Assembly (NCBI GenBank): GCA_012295275.1
Contig: CM022674.1
Location: 6,336,436 to 6,400,435 of the forward strand
Source of the DNA: Chrysomallon squamiferum
Lineage: Eukaryota; Mollusca; Gastropoda; Neomphalida; Peltospiridae
Direction of reading: 5' to 3'
DNA length: 64,000 bases
Part shown: in pieces, positions 1 to 16,962 of the stretch
Numbering within the stretch: the first letter of the stretch is position 1
Layout: the number at the start of each line of letters is the position of its first letter
The notes under the pieces: model-generated
The model's database searches: none
Seen by the model: only the letters and a program-made list of their open reading frames with translations
What the model was told of the DNA's origin: nothing
Program-made: the position numbers and the translations under genes

Positions 1-540
1 TAACCATGGTGATTTCAAGGCGACACGTCACAGACAACAGAACAAACACAAGTGACCTTGTGATTAGTGCAATGTCGTTGCTAAGAAAAGAAACACAAAA
101 CAAATCAAAAACAAAGAAGGAGAATTAATTACAGCTTTGTAATGGCTATTTTATTCGAAATGTTACGATCTATAAATTGTCACTCCGCGTTTAGGTGTGC
201 AGGTGGACTTTGCGCGTTGCCTCTGGATTTCTCAGCTCGTAGAGTTCGTGTTGTATTGTTATTAATCAAATGTAAATATAGATTGATAATGCAGTTTTCT
301 CCCTGGGGCTGGGGAAGAAAAAAAAAATAATAGAAAGAAAGAAAGAAGATGAAGAGCGGGGGTTGTTTGATTTGCAGCCCTTGAGGGTTTGTGTAGCATG
401 TTTTTAGTTTCTATTTTTATCTTTTTCTTTTATTTGTTAATCCTTTTGTGCGTGCGTGTGTGTGGGGGGGGGCTTTAAAATGTTATGTTACTGTTACGTT
501 TTGCGTGTGAATGCGTTATTGTGTGAGGGTGGGAGGGTTA
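1..540. other. Non-repetitive A+T-rich DNA, nothing recognised
   Basis: No coding exon, RNA or promoter that I can support. A 62-codon open frame (142-330) has no recognisable similarity. Confidence 0.5.
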
Positions 541-541
541 T

Positions 542-697
<156 letters not shown>

Positions 698-856
698 TAA
701 GACAAAATCAAAATAGAAAAATGTATACATCAGACAATATTACGTCAACGCGATACATATCTAGTTCAGACAATCTCCGCCTTGCACTGACAAAAAAGTT
801 AAATTCTCTTGTACCAAAACGTGTAGTTTATTAACTGGGACATTTCTGGTACATAC

Positions 857-914
857 AGTCAGACACTTTTCAAAGTCAGACACTTTTCAAAGTCAGACAC
901 TTTTCAAAGTCGGA
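857..914. repeat. 17-bp tandem repeat, about 3.4 copies
   Basis: Unit agtcagacacttttcaa is repeated exactly three times (857-907) and then breaks down. Confidence 0.9.
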
Positions 915-3088
<2,174 letters not shown>

Positions 3089-3261
3089 CACATACATACA
3101 CACACTCACACTCATACGTATGGAATTAGAAGAAACAAATAAAACAACGTAATAATCTTTTGCTGATTAATGTTTTAGGAAGAAGCAGTTGTTTTTATCG
3201 ATACACAAACAAAATAATAAAATTAACAACATAATGTATTTTAATATCATATGATTAGAAC

Positions 3262-3310
3262 GACGTCTACAACGTCACCACTGTGCTACGGTGACTGACG
3301 CAATCAGCAT
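3262..3310 (-). mobile_element. Possible SINE 5' fragment (A-box half only)
   Basis: On the minus strand cgtagcacagtggtgacgtt matches the polymerase III A-box consensus, followed by gacgtcgtt as in the 41-kb element. No B box follows. Confidence 0.25.
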
Positions 3311-3596
3311 TGAGGCTTTGAGAGAGATCTGTATCTGCAGACACGTAACGACTGAAGTGACAAATAAGTCAGTTATCTGCCCTTGAATCGATCTTCACAA
3401 TACCCCCAGGCTCAGAAGTCGACTAATTTATGAGTAAACGTTGTTTGTTTTTTTATTGGGTTTTTTCTGAAAAAAAACCCTCAGAGTATTAAGATAATAT
3501 TTTATGTTTGTAGGTTGTAGTTTTGATGTCTGAAATATAGTGTGATTTATGGGTTTGTTCTTTTCGATATTATTTTATTTTTTTTTACCGTGGATC

Positions 3597-3680
3597 TATT
3601 TATTTATTTATTTATTTATTTATTTATTTGTTTGTTTATTTGTTTGTTTATTTGTTCGTTTATTCATTTGTTTGTTGTTT

Positions 3681-3711
<31 letters not shown>
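3597..3711. repeat. (TTTA)n/(TTTG)n and poly-T
   Basis: TTTA/TTTG repeats to 3,680 followed by 30 T (3,682-3,711). Confidence 0.9.
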
Positions 3712-3713
<2 letters not shown>

Positions 3714-4143
3714 TTATTATTATTATTTATTTATTTATTTGTCTATATTTAATCATTTGTTTATTTGTTTTCTGAAATTTATTTTCTTTCTTCAGGGTCC
3801 CTTCTATTGTTTTAGATAATTTGTTATGCTTATGACTTTGTCTTTACTGAAAACAGTAAATAAATAACAAAGTAATGAATAAATAAAATATATACCATAG
3901 GAATAAAATAAGTAAATAAGAAAGGAACAAAATGTAACTAAGCAAAGCAAAAGATATGCAATCAAATTATGCATATGAATAAATAATCATAATTAATAAA
4001 GAAATAAACATGTAAACATATAAAAAAAGTAAATTTAAGAAAAAGAGTACAATACATTTTACATATTTTGGTATTATATGTCTTTGGAATCTATTAAAGA
4101 AAACACGATTATTATTGTCTCTAATATTTCATTACGAACAGCT

Positions 4144-4450
4144 CAGTTTACAAATATGTCTGTGAACTTCACCTGTCTGTCAGTTTACACATATATCTGT
4201 GAACTTGCACATCTATCTGTCAGTTTACACATATATCTGTGAACTTGCACATCTATCTGTCTGTTTGCACATATAATCGGTGAATTTACACATCTGTCTG
4301 TTAATTCACACATCTGTCAAGTTATTATCAATCGATCTATACTCCTTTCCATCATTTCATTCATTTCATACATCTCCCAGTTGTACACATCTGTCAATAT
4401 TTACATTTACCTATTAATTTACACACATCTGTCAATTTGAACATCTACGA
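4144..4450. repeat. 40-bp tandem repeat with decayed flanks
   Basis: Two perfect 40-base units (4,181-4,220 and 4,221-4,260; start cagtttacacatatatctgt) within a longer run of similar, diverged acacatctgtc units. Confidence 0.85.
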
Positions 4451-4732
4451 ATTATCACATGTAGCAGCTAAAAACCAGTCAGAAAAATCCAATGCAATTT
4501 CACTGATATATATACTCACTTAACCGAGCAGTTTACGTGCATAACGAACTAAGCGTATATCCCGTGCGCGAAAACATGGCGTATCATACTACAGTAATAA
4601 CGCGATTAACGTACCGATGCATGAAACACATTATTTACGATTTCGCGCCGGTTTGAACAACAATATCAAATCTTGCTTGTGTCAGATTGGCTTTCCGTTC
4701 GTCCGAGCGTAAGATAAAGAGGTGGGTGGGGT

Positions 4733-4766
4733 ATCGAGATCGTAGGGCCATCGAGATCGTAGGGCC
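4733..4766. repeat. 17-bp direct duplication
   Basis: atcgagatcgtagggcc occurs twice head to tail. Confidence 0.9.
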
Positions 4767-5089
4767 GAAATAATAAAAAAAAAAAAAATTAACACTAAGA
4801 TACGATAACTGGTAATACGGGCATATCAAGGTTTTTGGTTAATTCTGTTAGCGTTTTGAAATTGTGTTTGTAGTGATGTGGAAGCAGAGAAATCGCCGTG
4901 CTGCCAAATGATCAACGTTGGATAAAACATTTAAGTTCTCCCAGGTCTTCAAGAGGTTTCAGGGAATTTGTTAGCCATTTTTGATGATGTCGTAGCCGCA
5001 GGCGAAAAGCGTAAAAAGAAAAATCAAAGAAAACAGGAGGAATGAAAAAAACGTCATTAAGCGCGCTGCAGACGTCGTTGTCCATTTCG

Positions 5090-5778
<689 letters not shown>

Positions 5779-5989
5779 TACCATCACCTTTTGCAACAAC
5801 TTAAACAGGCCTAGATAACAGTTTAGCATTGACCTCTATATTATTTCCCCTTCGCAACTGAACAAAACAGCCTGGAGCGAACATGTACTGTTTATTTAAT
5901 AGCAGTTCATTTGAACATTCCCCCTGCAGCTGTGTGCACGTTTAATAGAACACACTTACGTGTACGATAAATACCTAAACTCTGTTTAA

Positions 5990-6235
5990 TTTCCAGCCTT
6001 GTACTTCTGGCGCGGTTCTGTAATTACGTCCGAAATTGGCGCGCGCGGCAAAACGTCGTGACGTAGAAACAAACTTACCGAGCAGACGCCAAAGAATGTT
6101 CTTCGCGCTCTCTCGACTTTCCCGCTATTTTTGTTTTCACTGTTGTCGAGTGCACTCGAGTTGATGCTTCTGTCTCCTGTTAACGTGAATGTGTGTTTAT
6201 CACGTTTTCTTCGCGTCTGCGGTGTGAGAAACACT
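5990..6235. promoter_or_regulatory. CpG-rich island, possible promoter or untranslated exon
   Basis: Locally rich in CG pairs, including ttggcgcgcgcgg (E2F-like) and cgtcgtgacgtag (CRE-like). No convincing exon on either strand. Function is a guess from composition. Confidence 0.2.
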
Positions 6236-6367
6236 ACAAAACATCCACGCTAAGATAATCTGCGTGTTTAGTTTGATACTGATTAAAAGACAGATTTATA
6301 AACTGTACAAGAGATATGGAAGTTCTGTGCGAGCGTCTGCTTAACAGATATCTTGTTCTCTGCTCAG

Positions 6368-6480
<113 letters not shown>

Positions 6481-7439
6481 CATCAGTGTATTTACTTAGC
6501 ATTTGTTTCACGTGGCCTACACTCACAATTACATTTCACTCTGTCACTGCTTGTGTCTGCCAATAACCAACTGTTTGCGAAGACCTACATCTCTGCCAGT
6601 TTTTTTTTTTTTTTTTTTTTTTGATTTCCTCCAAATCTCGTCTCTGCGACCATTCCACATGGCCAGCGAGATAACGAATTTTTATTCGCTGATCGATGAC
6701 AGAAAACATCGGCTGCTGTTCCAATCAAAATGGCTGATGAAATAACAAACGGGAACAAACTGTCTGTGATGAAAAGTAATCGTAGACATCTGCGTCGGAT
6801 ATCACGAGAAAGATTTTCGGTTCGGGATGAGTAAATACCAATATCCCGGACAAATTACATTTATCTTGACTGTTTTTTCTTGTTGGTTTTGTTTTACCTC
6901 GCTTTTTTTCTTCATTTTTTTTTTTTTTTTTATTTATTTTTTTTTTTTTTTTTTTTTTGATGGGGGGAGGAGGTGAGAAAGCTGAGAACGCTCGCGTGAA
7001 AATGAAGAGTAAAAAAAAGGTTGCCTGAAGTTTTGTAATGTGAAGGAATAACCATTCTCTCTGCACCATTTAGACGATTTCTCGTTCCAACCATTGCTCG
7101 AGGCTGGTTTATCAAACATGGTGACGTGTTTTTGTTTTTATTTTTTTTTTTTTGTTTTTTTTGTTTTTTTAAATGATTTTTGATATAGTCTTTATATTTG
7201 CGAACCGATAACATTTGCAATTAAAAAATTAAATAACCATTTCTCAATTCAAGAACTATATGACGCTCGCTCGTATACACACACATATATATAACGATAT
7301 TCTCGTGTGCCTTCTGACGTGTGTGTGTCTAGATTCATACAGAATATCAGCTTAAACATATTTACCACTAAACCCGTCTGTCTTTGGAATCTATTTGTCT
7401 GTCTGTCTGAGGGCGAAACATTTGTTCGAGGTGTCACTA

Positions 7440-7740
7440 GAAATCTGTTGCAATTTTATCTATCTGCGTCTCTCGTCTCGCGAGAAAACGTAATATTGTC
7501 TTTCGAAATGAGATTTGCCTCGTTACCTTGGAGATTTGTTTTCGCTAATGGCGTTGTTGACACGGAGGCCCTGTACGGGCAACGGGCAAATTTATCTGCT
7601 GCGGGATTAGCGGCGTCTGCTTCTCGTTCGTGCGATCGCAGAGTTTTTTATCCTCGCCGACTGAGAGGTTTTTCTGGGTTACTCGTTTGTCAAGCGGTTC
7701 GAGCCTCGGGCGTTCTCAGACGAAGGATCGAACCTGCTGA
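7440..7740. promoter_or_regulatory. CpG-rich island with TCTCGCGAGA palindrome
   Basis: A perfect TCTCGCGAGA (7,476-7,485), a motif known from CpG-type promoters in animals, lies in non-repetitive, CpG-rich DNA. An open frame of 145 codons (7,307-7,744, +) covers it but matches nothing I know. It could be a promoter or 5' untranslated exon. Confidence 0.25.
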
Positions 7741-7844
7741 GTGATGTGTTTTTTTTTTTTGCTTGAGTCGTTTCCAAGTCTAAACCACGTAACTCTACGT
7801 TTAGACAGAAATATGGATGAAAAGAACTGGAGTTTCACGCGCAC

Positions 7845-7855
7845 AGAGAGAGAGT

Positions 7856-7942
<87 letters not shown>
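7845..7942. repeat. (GA)n microsatellite
   Basis: Nearly pure GA for about 95 bases. Confidence 0.95.
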
Positions 7943-7947
<5 letters not shown>

Positions 7948-7974
7948 ACACGATATATTGCTGATTGTTACTAT

Positions 7975-8270
7975 ACACATCATCATTATTATCATCAATA
8001 TCTTCATCCTATCCTAATGGTTATCAACATTATAAACTTCATAATCATTCATCATTCATCATCATCATTATCATCATCATCATTATTATCATCATTATAA
8101 TCACTATTAATATCAACGTCATCGTTATCATCATCAATATCACTGTCATTAACATCATCCTCGTTATCGTCATCATAATTATTCTAATCATCGCTATCAG
8201 CGTTACGATTAACAAACCATCATCATCATCATCATAATCATCATCATAGTCGTAGTCGTAGTCGTAGTCG
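7975..8270. repeat. (ATC)n degenerate trinucleotide, ending in (GTAGTC)n
   Basis: Imperfect ATC/ATT repeats, then four units of cgtagt at 8,247-8,270. Confidence 0.85.
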
Positions 8271-9294
8271 ACATCTGTTGAGGCTCATATTCACTGTTAT
8301 ACCAGGTGACCGCTGTCGGAAACCCAATATCGCGATGTCGTTGTTTGCTTTCTTTCCCAGTATGATAATAATCGGTCAAAAAGACGTTTAATTTGCGAGC
8401 ACGCCACAAACTGATGATGGTTACGTGTAGTGTTACAGGTCTGAAGTGAAACAGTTTTGTAATCATAGACTGGTCGCGTTTACAAAATTAATATGAAAAA
8501 CACACACAAAGGTCTCGATTTCTCTTTGTAATCGACATTTTTTATTTTTTATTTTTTTATTAAATAATTTTTTTTATTTTTTTTTTTAACGTTTTTCGTG
8601 AGTTTCAGTTTGTGAGTGAGTATCTGCTGATGTTCGTTTTTAGAGTATGTGTGTGTGAGTGTGCGTCATTGTGCGTGTTTTGAGTAAGTGTATATATATG
8701 TCTGTGTTAATGTGCGTTTTAGAGTGTGGGTATGCGTGTTAATCTGCGTGTTTTAGTATGTGTGTGTGTGTGTGAGTGCGTGTTATTGTGCGTTTCAGAG
8801 TATGAGAGTGTGTGTGCGTGTTATCATGTGTAATAGTGTATGTGTAAGGACGTATATTTGCGTGTATCTTTCGATGTTTGTGCTTGCATGTGGATTTATA
8901 TCAACGTTTCTTAATCTTATTTCATACAAACAGCTATTTAGTATTTTCGATGTAACTCGGTACATGACAAATATATCGATTTACATAAAAATAATAGCAG
9001 AGCAGAGCAAGAATGAAAATAAAGAATGAGAACAAAAATCTCAAAATAGATTTTTTTTTTTTTTTGTCTCTGAGATGGCAGTAGCTAGCTAAGGTAATAA
9101 TGAAGTTCTATTAATGAAGTAGGTTTGAACAGACTCGCGTAAATAAAGCAATTACCCTGAAAAAGAGAGCGTGAAAATAAAACCAGGTGTTTGGACAGTC
9201 TGAGTAGCCATTGTTGTCCAGTTTTACGTGTCATGGGGTACGCTAATGTGACCTGCGAGGGGTGTGCGGATCGATACTGACTGTCAGAAGATGC

Positions 9295-9331
<37 letters not shown>

Positions 9332-11287
9332 TTCCGTTTTCATTTGTTTTCGTTAATGTTGTCGTTATTTTTCTCTATCTTTCTGGTGGTGTTGTTGTTG
9401 TTGTTGCTGCTGCTGTTTCGTTGTCTTTCTTGTTATTTTTTTTTTTTTTTTTTTTTTTTTTGCTGGTTGTTATTATTTCTTGTTGTTGTTGTTTTTAACA
9501 TTATTATTATTATTATTATTATTATCATTATTGTTGTTGTTGTTATTGTTATTAGTTTACACACACACACATATATATATCTACATAATTAAATACATAC
9601 ACACACATACGCACATACAAACTCACACACACACGCACACGCAGAGACATACATTCCCACACACCTATTTACATTTTCTAGGATAATTTCTAGGATCATT
9701 TCAATTGCTGAGATCCATCTTTTAATCTGATCTGTGTGTTTTGTTTTTCTCCCTAAAGCGGCATATCTAACATTTGTGATGAATGGTGTTTCTGACTGTG
9801 ATGAATGGATTTTGTTTGGGTTTTCGTACTGGAATGAACTCTCACGTAATCTCGCGATATTTTTGCCTTTGTGATAAAGTCGTTCAGGTCTTGGACTTGT
9901 TGTCGTTAGTCTGGCTTTTGCGTTTTAAAAAGAAATTATTTATTTGTTTGTTATTTTGTTGTCGTTATTTTTTTTTTTTATTAATTATATTGTTGTTGTT
10001 ATTTATTTGTTTGTTTGAGTGTTTGTTTGTTTGCTTGCTTGCTTGTTTGTTTGTTTTGTTTTATTTTATTTCTTCAGTTCATATAAACATATGCGCATGC
10101 GCACACGCGCACGTTCACGTACATACAGACACAGACAAATACAGATTTTTGTACACCAAAAAATATCGAATTATCTGTAGGTGGAGGGGTACATTGTTTG
10201 TCAAAGACAGATAAATAAGTATGAGAGTAGGTAGTGTCAGTTCCATTGTATAGTCAAGAAGAAGAAGAAGAAAAAGAAGAAGAAGAAAGTAATTACTGAC
10301 CATATTAAAACCAATGAATTCATCGTTTTGATAAATTAGTAGAAAGTAAAGTTCACCAATCATACGCAGGTGTTTAATTGATCACACAAAAAAAAGAAAA
10401 AAAAAAAAGAAAGAAAGAAAGAAAGAAAAAGGAAGAAGCTTCGAGAAACAAAATGTTTCACTGTCACATACTGTCACAGTACACACTCTAATCAGTGAAA
10501 TAAACAACAAAAATTAAATATCCATTCAAAACCTGTTCTGTATCATAGCAAAACAAAATTCTTGTTATTTCGAAATGTACACTGAACATTATTAAAACGA
10601 AATAGTGACTTGCCTAGAAATAACGAGGTACAAAAACAGTAATTAAACGTCACAGAAATAGTAAACCCCCCCGCACCCCGCACCCGCCCTCACACTGCAC
10701 TCGGTAACACAATGCACGCGGTAACAGAGCAGACGTGAAGACGTGGATTCATAATACTTTTCTAATCCGGTAAACGTCACACTCTCTTAGATAAAACGTA
10801 AAAAAAAAAAAAAATAAAAAAAAAATAATTTAAAATTAGCTTTTCCTATATCCTCCTACGTTAGTTGCCTCATAATTATACAACCACCACAATAGTGGAA
10901 CGTTTCTTTTATCCTCCCTCCGATAACGTGTTAATCTCAGCGGTGTATACGTAGTAGATTGTATTCACCTCCCTCCGACAGTACGTAAATTACACACCGT
11001 GACACGAAAGCTGAAATCGCCTAATCGCCGGAAATAAGGTGATACGTTAATACCACCCACGTGACAGGTGATTAACAGAAATTGAAGGCGACATTAGAAC
11101 TGAAGAAAATTGCAGTCTGCGTTAAGAATGAAAATAAGACTGATGTAAAGTGAATATGTGAAACACTGAAAATAACTTCTGTGTTGTTTCATTAATTTTA
11201 TTTTGTTGCTGTCGTTGAATAGTTTGTACAGTTTTTTCGTTGAAGAAAAATTTGCATTCACGAAACACGAACATATATAAATTTTCG

Positions 11288-11290
<3 letters not shown>
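8271..11290. other. Gene-poor stretch with short simple repeats
   Basis: Holds a degenerate GTGTGAGTGTGCGT region (8,640-8,830), poly-T (9,299-9,330; 9,438-9,460), ATT/GTT runs (9,495-9,550), CA-rich DNA (9,555-9,665) and TTTG runs (9,995-10,050). A C-rich patch (10,665-10,720) stands out. No gene recognised. Confidence 0.6.
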
Positions 11291-11337
<47 letters not shown>

Positions 11338-11379
11338 GTGGGAACATGACATAATGTGAATGTAATGACATGTATATGA

Positions 11380-11471
<92 letters not shown>

Positions 11472-11551
11472 TCGTACACACTGTATATATGTATATGCAT
11501 GCATACATACGTACATACCCACATACATGCATATATATACACATAATATAT

Positions 11552-11602
<51 letters not shown>
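11288..11602. repeat. Compound dinucleotide block (AT, GT, TA, GA, CA)
   Basis: (GT)n 11,301-11,334, (TA)n 11,382-11,414, (GA)n 11,415-11,468 and (CA)n 11,553-11,602 in one block. Confidence 0.95.
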
Positions 11603-11605
<3 letters not shown>

Positions 11606-11857
11606 AAACACACACTCACAGAAACTATGCCCCTGTTAATGTTTACGAATTAAGTTAGCTATAAACACGTTCGCTGTCAAATGCAATTAAATGAGCTCAA
11701 GGAAAAAAATAGCGTCTTAATAAAATAAACAAGAACGCCCTAAGTAATACGTGAGTTACAAAAATTAACTTCTAACACTGACCCCTTTTAGCGACCACCT
11801 TATTAATGAAGACAACGGGAACCTAGTTATTTCATTATAGTGAAACATATTGAAGAA

Positions 11858-11899
<42 letters not shown>

Positions 11900-12191
11900 A
11901 TTTTCTTGTGTTAAAGCTGTATTTTAGAAGGTTCAAAGTCTAAAAGTGAATAGAACTTGTGTATTTATTTATTTATTAATTTGTTATTTTTATTAATATA
12001 ATATGTAAATAGAGTTAAAATTAATATAAGCATAGGTATTTGTGCGCTATCAGTTACAGAACAACAAAGATTATAAACAATACACTTTTAAGTGAAAGCA
12101 AAGACACAGACAGACAGACACACAGACGAAATTTGTGTAAAGACAGCAGATTAGTTCATTTTTATTTTCTTATATCTATATTTTACTTTAT

Positions 12192-12222
<31 letters not shown>

Positions 12223-12507
12223 TCCTTTTTCTAATTCTATAGCCATTTTTAGGAATGTATATATGCATTATTTTAAATGAATGAATAGCCAAAAAAAAAA
12301 ATACGACTAATTATTTTGACAAATGAATGAATAAACAAATGAAAAAATGAATGAAAGAACGAAAAAATTTTGAACAAACGAACAAAATGAAAAAGGAAGG
12401 AATCAATGAAAGACTGAATCAACGCATGAAAACAAACGAACGAATAAATGAACATTCACTGAATTCACGTAAAACGAAAAGAACATCATCCATTGATAAA
12501 CAAGGCG

Positions 12508-12549
<42 letters not shown>

Positions 12550-12983
12550 TAAATGTGTATACATCAAGCCGAACGGGTACCTTGGCTTCTTCGAGCACTC
12601 ATCAATTCTTTGTCTTTCTCACTTCCACTCTGATTTCTTGGCTTCTTCCTTTCTTGAATTATTATTATCTCACGACTCAAAGTAATATCCGCCGGCAAAG
12701 AACGCTAATGTTGAGCCCAAGCATTGAAATATTTCTTTGTGTCACAGGTTTCTTTTTTTTTTTTTTTTTTCTTTTTTTTTATTGTTTTTTTCAGGTATTG
12801 ACCGATACACATAAAAAAATCTATCTCCGAGTGATAAATTATTGTTGTTTTCGTTTTCTTGTGGTCTCCTTCGCAATAGAAGCTTTTTTTTCTTTATTTA
12901 TTTTTTATTTTTTATATTTTTTTAATACTATGTATAGGATGATTTACTGTGTTGGATATATGTATATATACACAAACGCACGT

Positions 12984-13019
<36 letters not shown>

Positions 13020-13176
13020 GACATCAATGTTGTCTTGATGACAGGTTTGGTGGAATGATTGAACTGTTCAAATCCTCTTAAGCGACATTGACGGGGTTTC
13101 CTGAATATTGTGACTGTGCTTTGTCCTATTCAGACGTACATAAAATATTGACTATTCAAAGTCTAAATTCAGACAT
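11603..13176. other. A+T-rich stretch with poly-T and poly-A tracts
   Basis: Poly-T 11,860-11,895, (AT)n 12,190-12,222, degenerate GAAT repeats 12,340-12,460, poly-A 12,508-12,547, poly-T about 12,752-12,780 and (CA)n 12,984-13,008. No gene recognised. Confidence 0.6.
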
Positions 13177-13462
13177 AAATACATACAGACATAGAATATA
13201 CAAACATAAAATACATACATATATGTATACATACATACATACATACATACACATATATACATACATATATATATATATATTCATATATATATATATATTT
13301 GTATATTTGTGTATATATATATGTATGTATATATGTATGTATGTATATATGCAAACATATATACATACATTTATGTAATCATACATTTATACTTACATGT
13401 ACACATATATACATACATACATACATACATACATACATACATACATACATACATACAAACTG
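13177..13462. repeat. (ATAC)n/(TATG)n tetranucleotide
   Basis: Imperfect ATAC repeats; the last part (13,412-13,457) is nearly pure. Confidence 0.9.
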
Positions 13463-15109
13463 TACTGATTACGATTGTTTAGCTTTAATGATTAATAATT
13501 TAACGTTAGAGTAGGCTGGATCCAGAGCTAACTAAGCTGACATTATCATTATCTTATTATTGTAACGTAACGGCGGTCCTTTCAGTGCGTGACAAAATAA
13601 TCAGCGATCTTTGCTCTTAATAATACGTTTGTATTACAAGGAAGAATGACGTTTCCTGACCGTAGATCACGGTGTTTTGCGGGCCCAGCAAGGTACTGAA
13701 CTCTGCGCAAGATCGGCAAACAGGAGAAAACAAGCGAACGAGAGTTCGAAACACGAATGTAGCCGAAGGCGAGACAAGAGGGACCAAGAATATTCGTATA
13801 AAGACAGTGGTGCAATTGCAAGATTGGGCTTTGTTTTCTAGCTAATTTGGATGTCTCGTTTCTAAGGTTTACTTTCAAGATGACGTTTTGTTTGGGGGGT
13901 AGCGGGTTCAAAATGTTCATTTCGAAGGTGTAAGTTCAAAATGACGTTGTTGTTTGATCGCCTTTAGGAAATTCTGATTCCAAAGCTTTTATCCATACAG
14001 ACACCTCAGACCATTTATTTATTTATTTATTTATTTATATTTTTTAAATTTAATTTACTTCTAAAGGTTTGTCCTTTCTTGTTATTATTCTTGTAATTGT
14101 CGTCGTTGTTGTTATTATTGTTGTTGTCGTCGTTGTTTTTGCTGTTGCTGCTGCTGTTCTTATTGTTGTTATTTTAACTGCATGTTCAAAACAGAAGAAA
14201 TACAGACAGATAAAACACAACATATAGCAACAACATCAACAAAAAAAAAATATATATAAAAAAATATATTTACAAAAACGTCTTTCTAAAATATCCGATT
14301 ACACAAGGAAGTTGATAACGTGTCTGAATGTTAGTCGGTGCGCCACTCAGAAACAGGGGAAGCAACAGATAAAGAATAGTGACAATGGCGGCGATCGCAT
14401 TACATGCTTAAATAACACTGACGTCTCGCGATAAATCAGTTTCAGATCACTGGTCGAAAAATAGAAACATCTTTGTTAACTGAAGATGATAGCGGACAGA
14501 CAATAAGAATGATGGATGGGCGAAAACAGATGAAAGAAGAAGATTTCTGTGATATTTTCTACGATTTCTGATTGACGTGAAACTTTCGAATATTTCAAAG
14601 TTCGTTTGAAAAATGGTGTGTACAAGATGTAAGTTATCCATCGGGAAGGCTCAGCCTGCGTAAAATCCAGGTCAGAGTCGTGTCCTGGACACGAAGGATG
14701 GTAGCAGGATCAATCCTCGGTGTTACTGTTTGGGCTGATTTCCCGTTACAACTAGAGTTCCAAATGTGAGAATAAACATGCATAGGTTGTTTTGGGTTGT
14801 TTTTGTAACTAAATAGATCAGTGTAAATGGTTGACAGTGCTTCCTTACTTGTATTTTCATTATTAATTTTTTTTTTTTTTTTTTCTTCTTTCTTCTGTTT
14901 GTTTTTGTTTTGTTTTCGTCTTGTTGTTTTTTGTGGGTTTTTTTTTTCTACTGTTTGTTTTGGGGTTCTTTATTCTTTTTCTTAGGACGTTACTGGTTAA
15001 ATAAATAAAAGAAACACGTGCAATAATTGTTAATGCTAACATATTACCTGTGTAATTTAATAAATATTTATTAATTTAATTTTCCTTTCTTTGGTGTGTG
15101 TAATAATAT

Positions 15110-15141
<32 letters not shown>

Positions 15142-15560
15142 ATAAAAATTTATTTTTATTTATTTTATTAGTTTTTGCTAATATTTATTTATTACTTTGT
15201 TTGTTTGCTCATTCGTCATAATTCACTCCAGTATTTCGATTTGTTTTTAACAGAACCCAGTCTTTATCTTTATTCCGAGTTTGTCAATGATTCGTCGAAT
15301 GAATGAACGAAAATATTGATAAATAAACAAAAAACTAAGAATAGCAGTTGTGTTGTTGTGTAAAACTGATATTCTCATTACGGGAAAACAGCAGATAAAT
15401 ATTGATCTCCGATATACTTTTTGTTATTTTTAATATACGGATGCATTACGAGAACAGCGGGTAACGAACTCCGATAGCGTAATAAGTGTGAAAACTCAAA
15501 AAGTGATCATTAATATTATTACCGTTAATGCTGCACATGGAGTTTCAGTTGAAAGAGAAG
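13463..15560. other. Mostly unique DNA without a recognised gene
   Basis: A 112-codon minus frame (13,582-13,920) is unassigned. GTT/GTC repeats at 14,090-14,175 and (TA)n at 15,115-15,141. See the separate SINE-like entry at 14.64 kb. Confidence 0.5.
14640..14770 (+). mobile_element. Possible tRNA-derived SINE remnant
   Basis: Order seen: ggctcagcctgcgtaa (A-box-like), gcaggatcaatcctcgg (B-box-like with changes), then gggctgatttcccgttacaa and a gagttccaaa piece. From memory these resemble the body of mollusc SINEs; not verified. Confidence 0.35.
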
Positions 15561-15563
15561 ATT

Positions 15564-15754
15564 ATTTTGTTTGTTTATTTGTTTGTTTGTTTGTTTATTT
15601 ATTTATTTATTCATTCATTTATTCATTCATTCATTCATTTATTCATTCATTCATTTATTCATTCATTCATTTATTTATTTATTCATTTATTTATTTATTT
15701 ATTTATTCATTTATTCATTTATTTATTCATTTATTTATTTATTTATCTATTTAT
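15564..15754. repeat. (TTTA)n/(ATTC)n tetranucleotide
   Basis: About 190 bases of TTTA, TTTG and ATTC units. Confidence 0.9.
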
Positions 15755-16001
15755 GTTATGGTTTTCATTCAGTTTTTTTTTTCTCTTGCTTTATTTTTCT
15801 TCTCGTATTCCCTTTCTTCAATTTTTTCAATCTTTTTCATTTTTGTTTTATATATATTACTTTATCGGTGATATATTTTAGCGGTAATATTTTAAAAATA
15901 AGTTTTGCTTTTATCTTGCTTTATTTGCTTTCCATTTTACTTCTCCTTTCTCTTCACAATACTTTCAATTTTTTTATCAGGTCTGTTTCTTTCTTTCTTT
16001 A

Positions 16002-16352
<351 letters not shown>

Positions 16353-16635
16353 ATGTTTTTATCAGCGGTCGTTGTAGTAGTGAAAACAGGACTGGATGAC
16401 AATGACGTAAGACTTGAACGGAATGATGATGCCGACGTCGTGGTGGATGATGATTTTTTTTCTCACACTGAACGTTTGTTCTGTTTCTGTGTGCCTGCAG
16501 GGTGGCTGTCGTTGTGTTTCAGATCAGAAGAGTCGCAATGAAACTTTAGACTCCTTCCCTGAAGCCGATAGCAGGATCAGTACTCGTCAATAAAACAACA
16601 CAGCGAGATATAAGATACAGAAGAGTTTGGTGGTG

Positions 16636-16905
16636 ATGATGATGATGATGATGATTATGATAAATTTATGATGATGATGATAAAGCCATGATGATGATGG
16701 TTATGATGAGAAATTTATGATTATGATGATGATGATAAAGCGATAATGATGATGGTGATGATGAGAAATTTATGATTACGATGATGATGATAAAGCGATG
16801 ATGATGATGGTGATGATGAGAAATTTATGATTATGACGATGATGATAAAGCGATGATGATGATGATAAAACGATGATGATGATGATGATGAGAAATTTAT
16901 AATGA
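16636..16905. repeat. 55-bp minisatellite rich in GAT
   Basis: Units begin with gagaaatttatgatta at 16,708, 16,763 and 16,818 (period 55), with diverged units on both sides. Confidence 0.85.
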
Positions 16906-16962
16906 TGATGATGGTGGTGGTTATCATATTAATCATGTTCAAACTCGAAGAAGATGGTGATA

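Noticed and set aside
7690-7740. Two B-box-like strings (ggttcgagcc and the reverse of ggttcgatcc)
   Set aside because: No A box at the right distance and no tRNA fold on either strand.
7307-7744. 145-codon open frame on +
   Set aside because: No recognisable motif, no splice or codon-bias support; kept only as a possible promoter or untranslated region.
13582-13920. 112-codon open frame on -
   Set aside because: No similarity I can name and no neighbouring exons.
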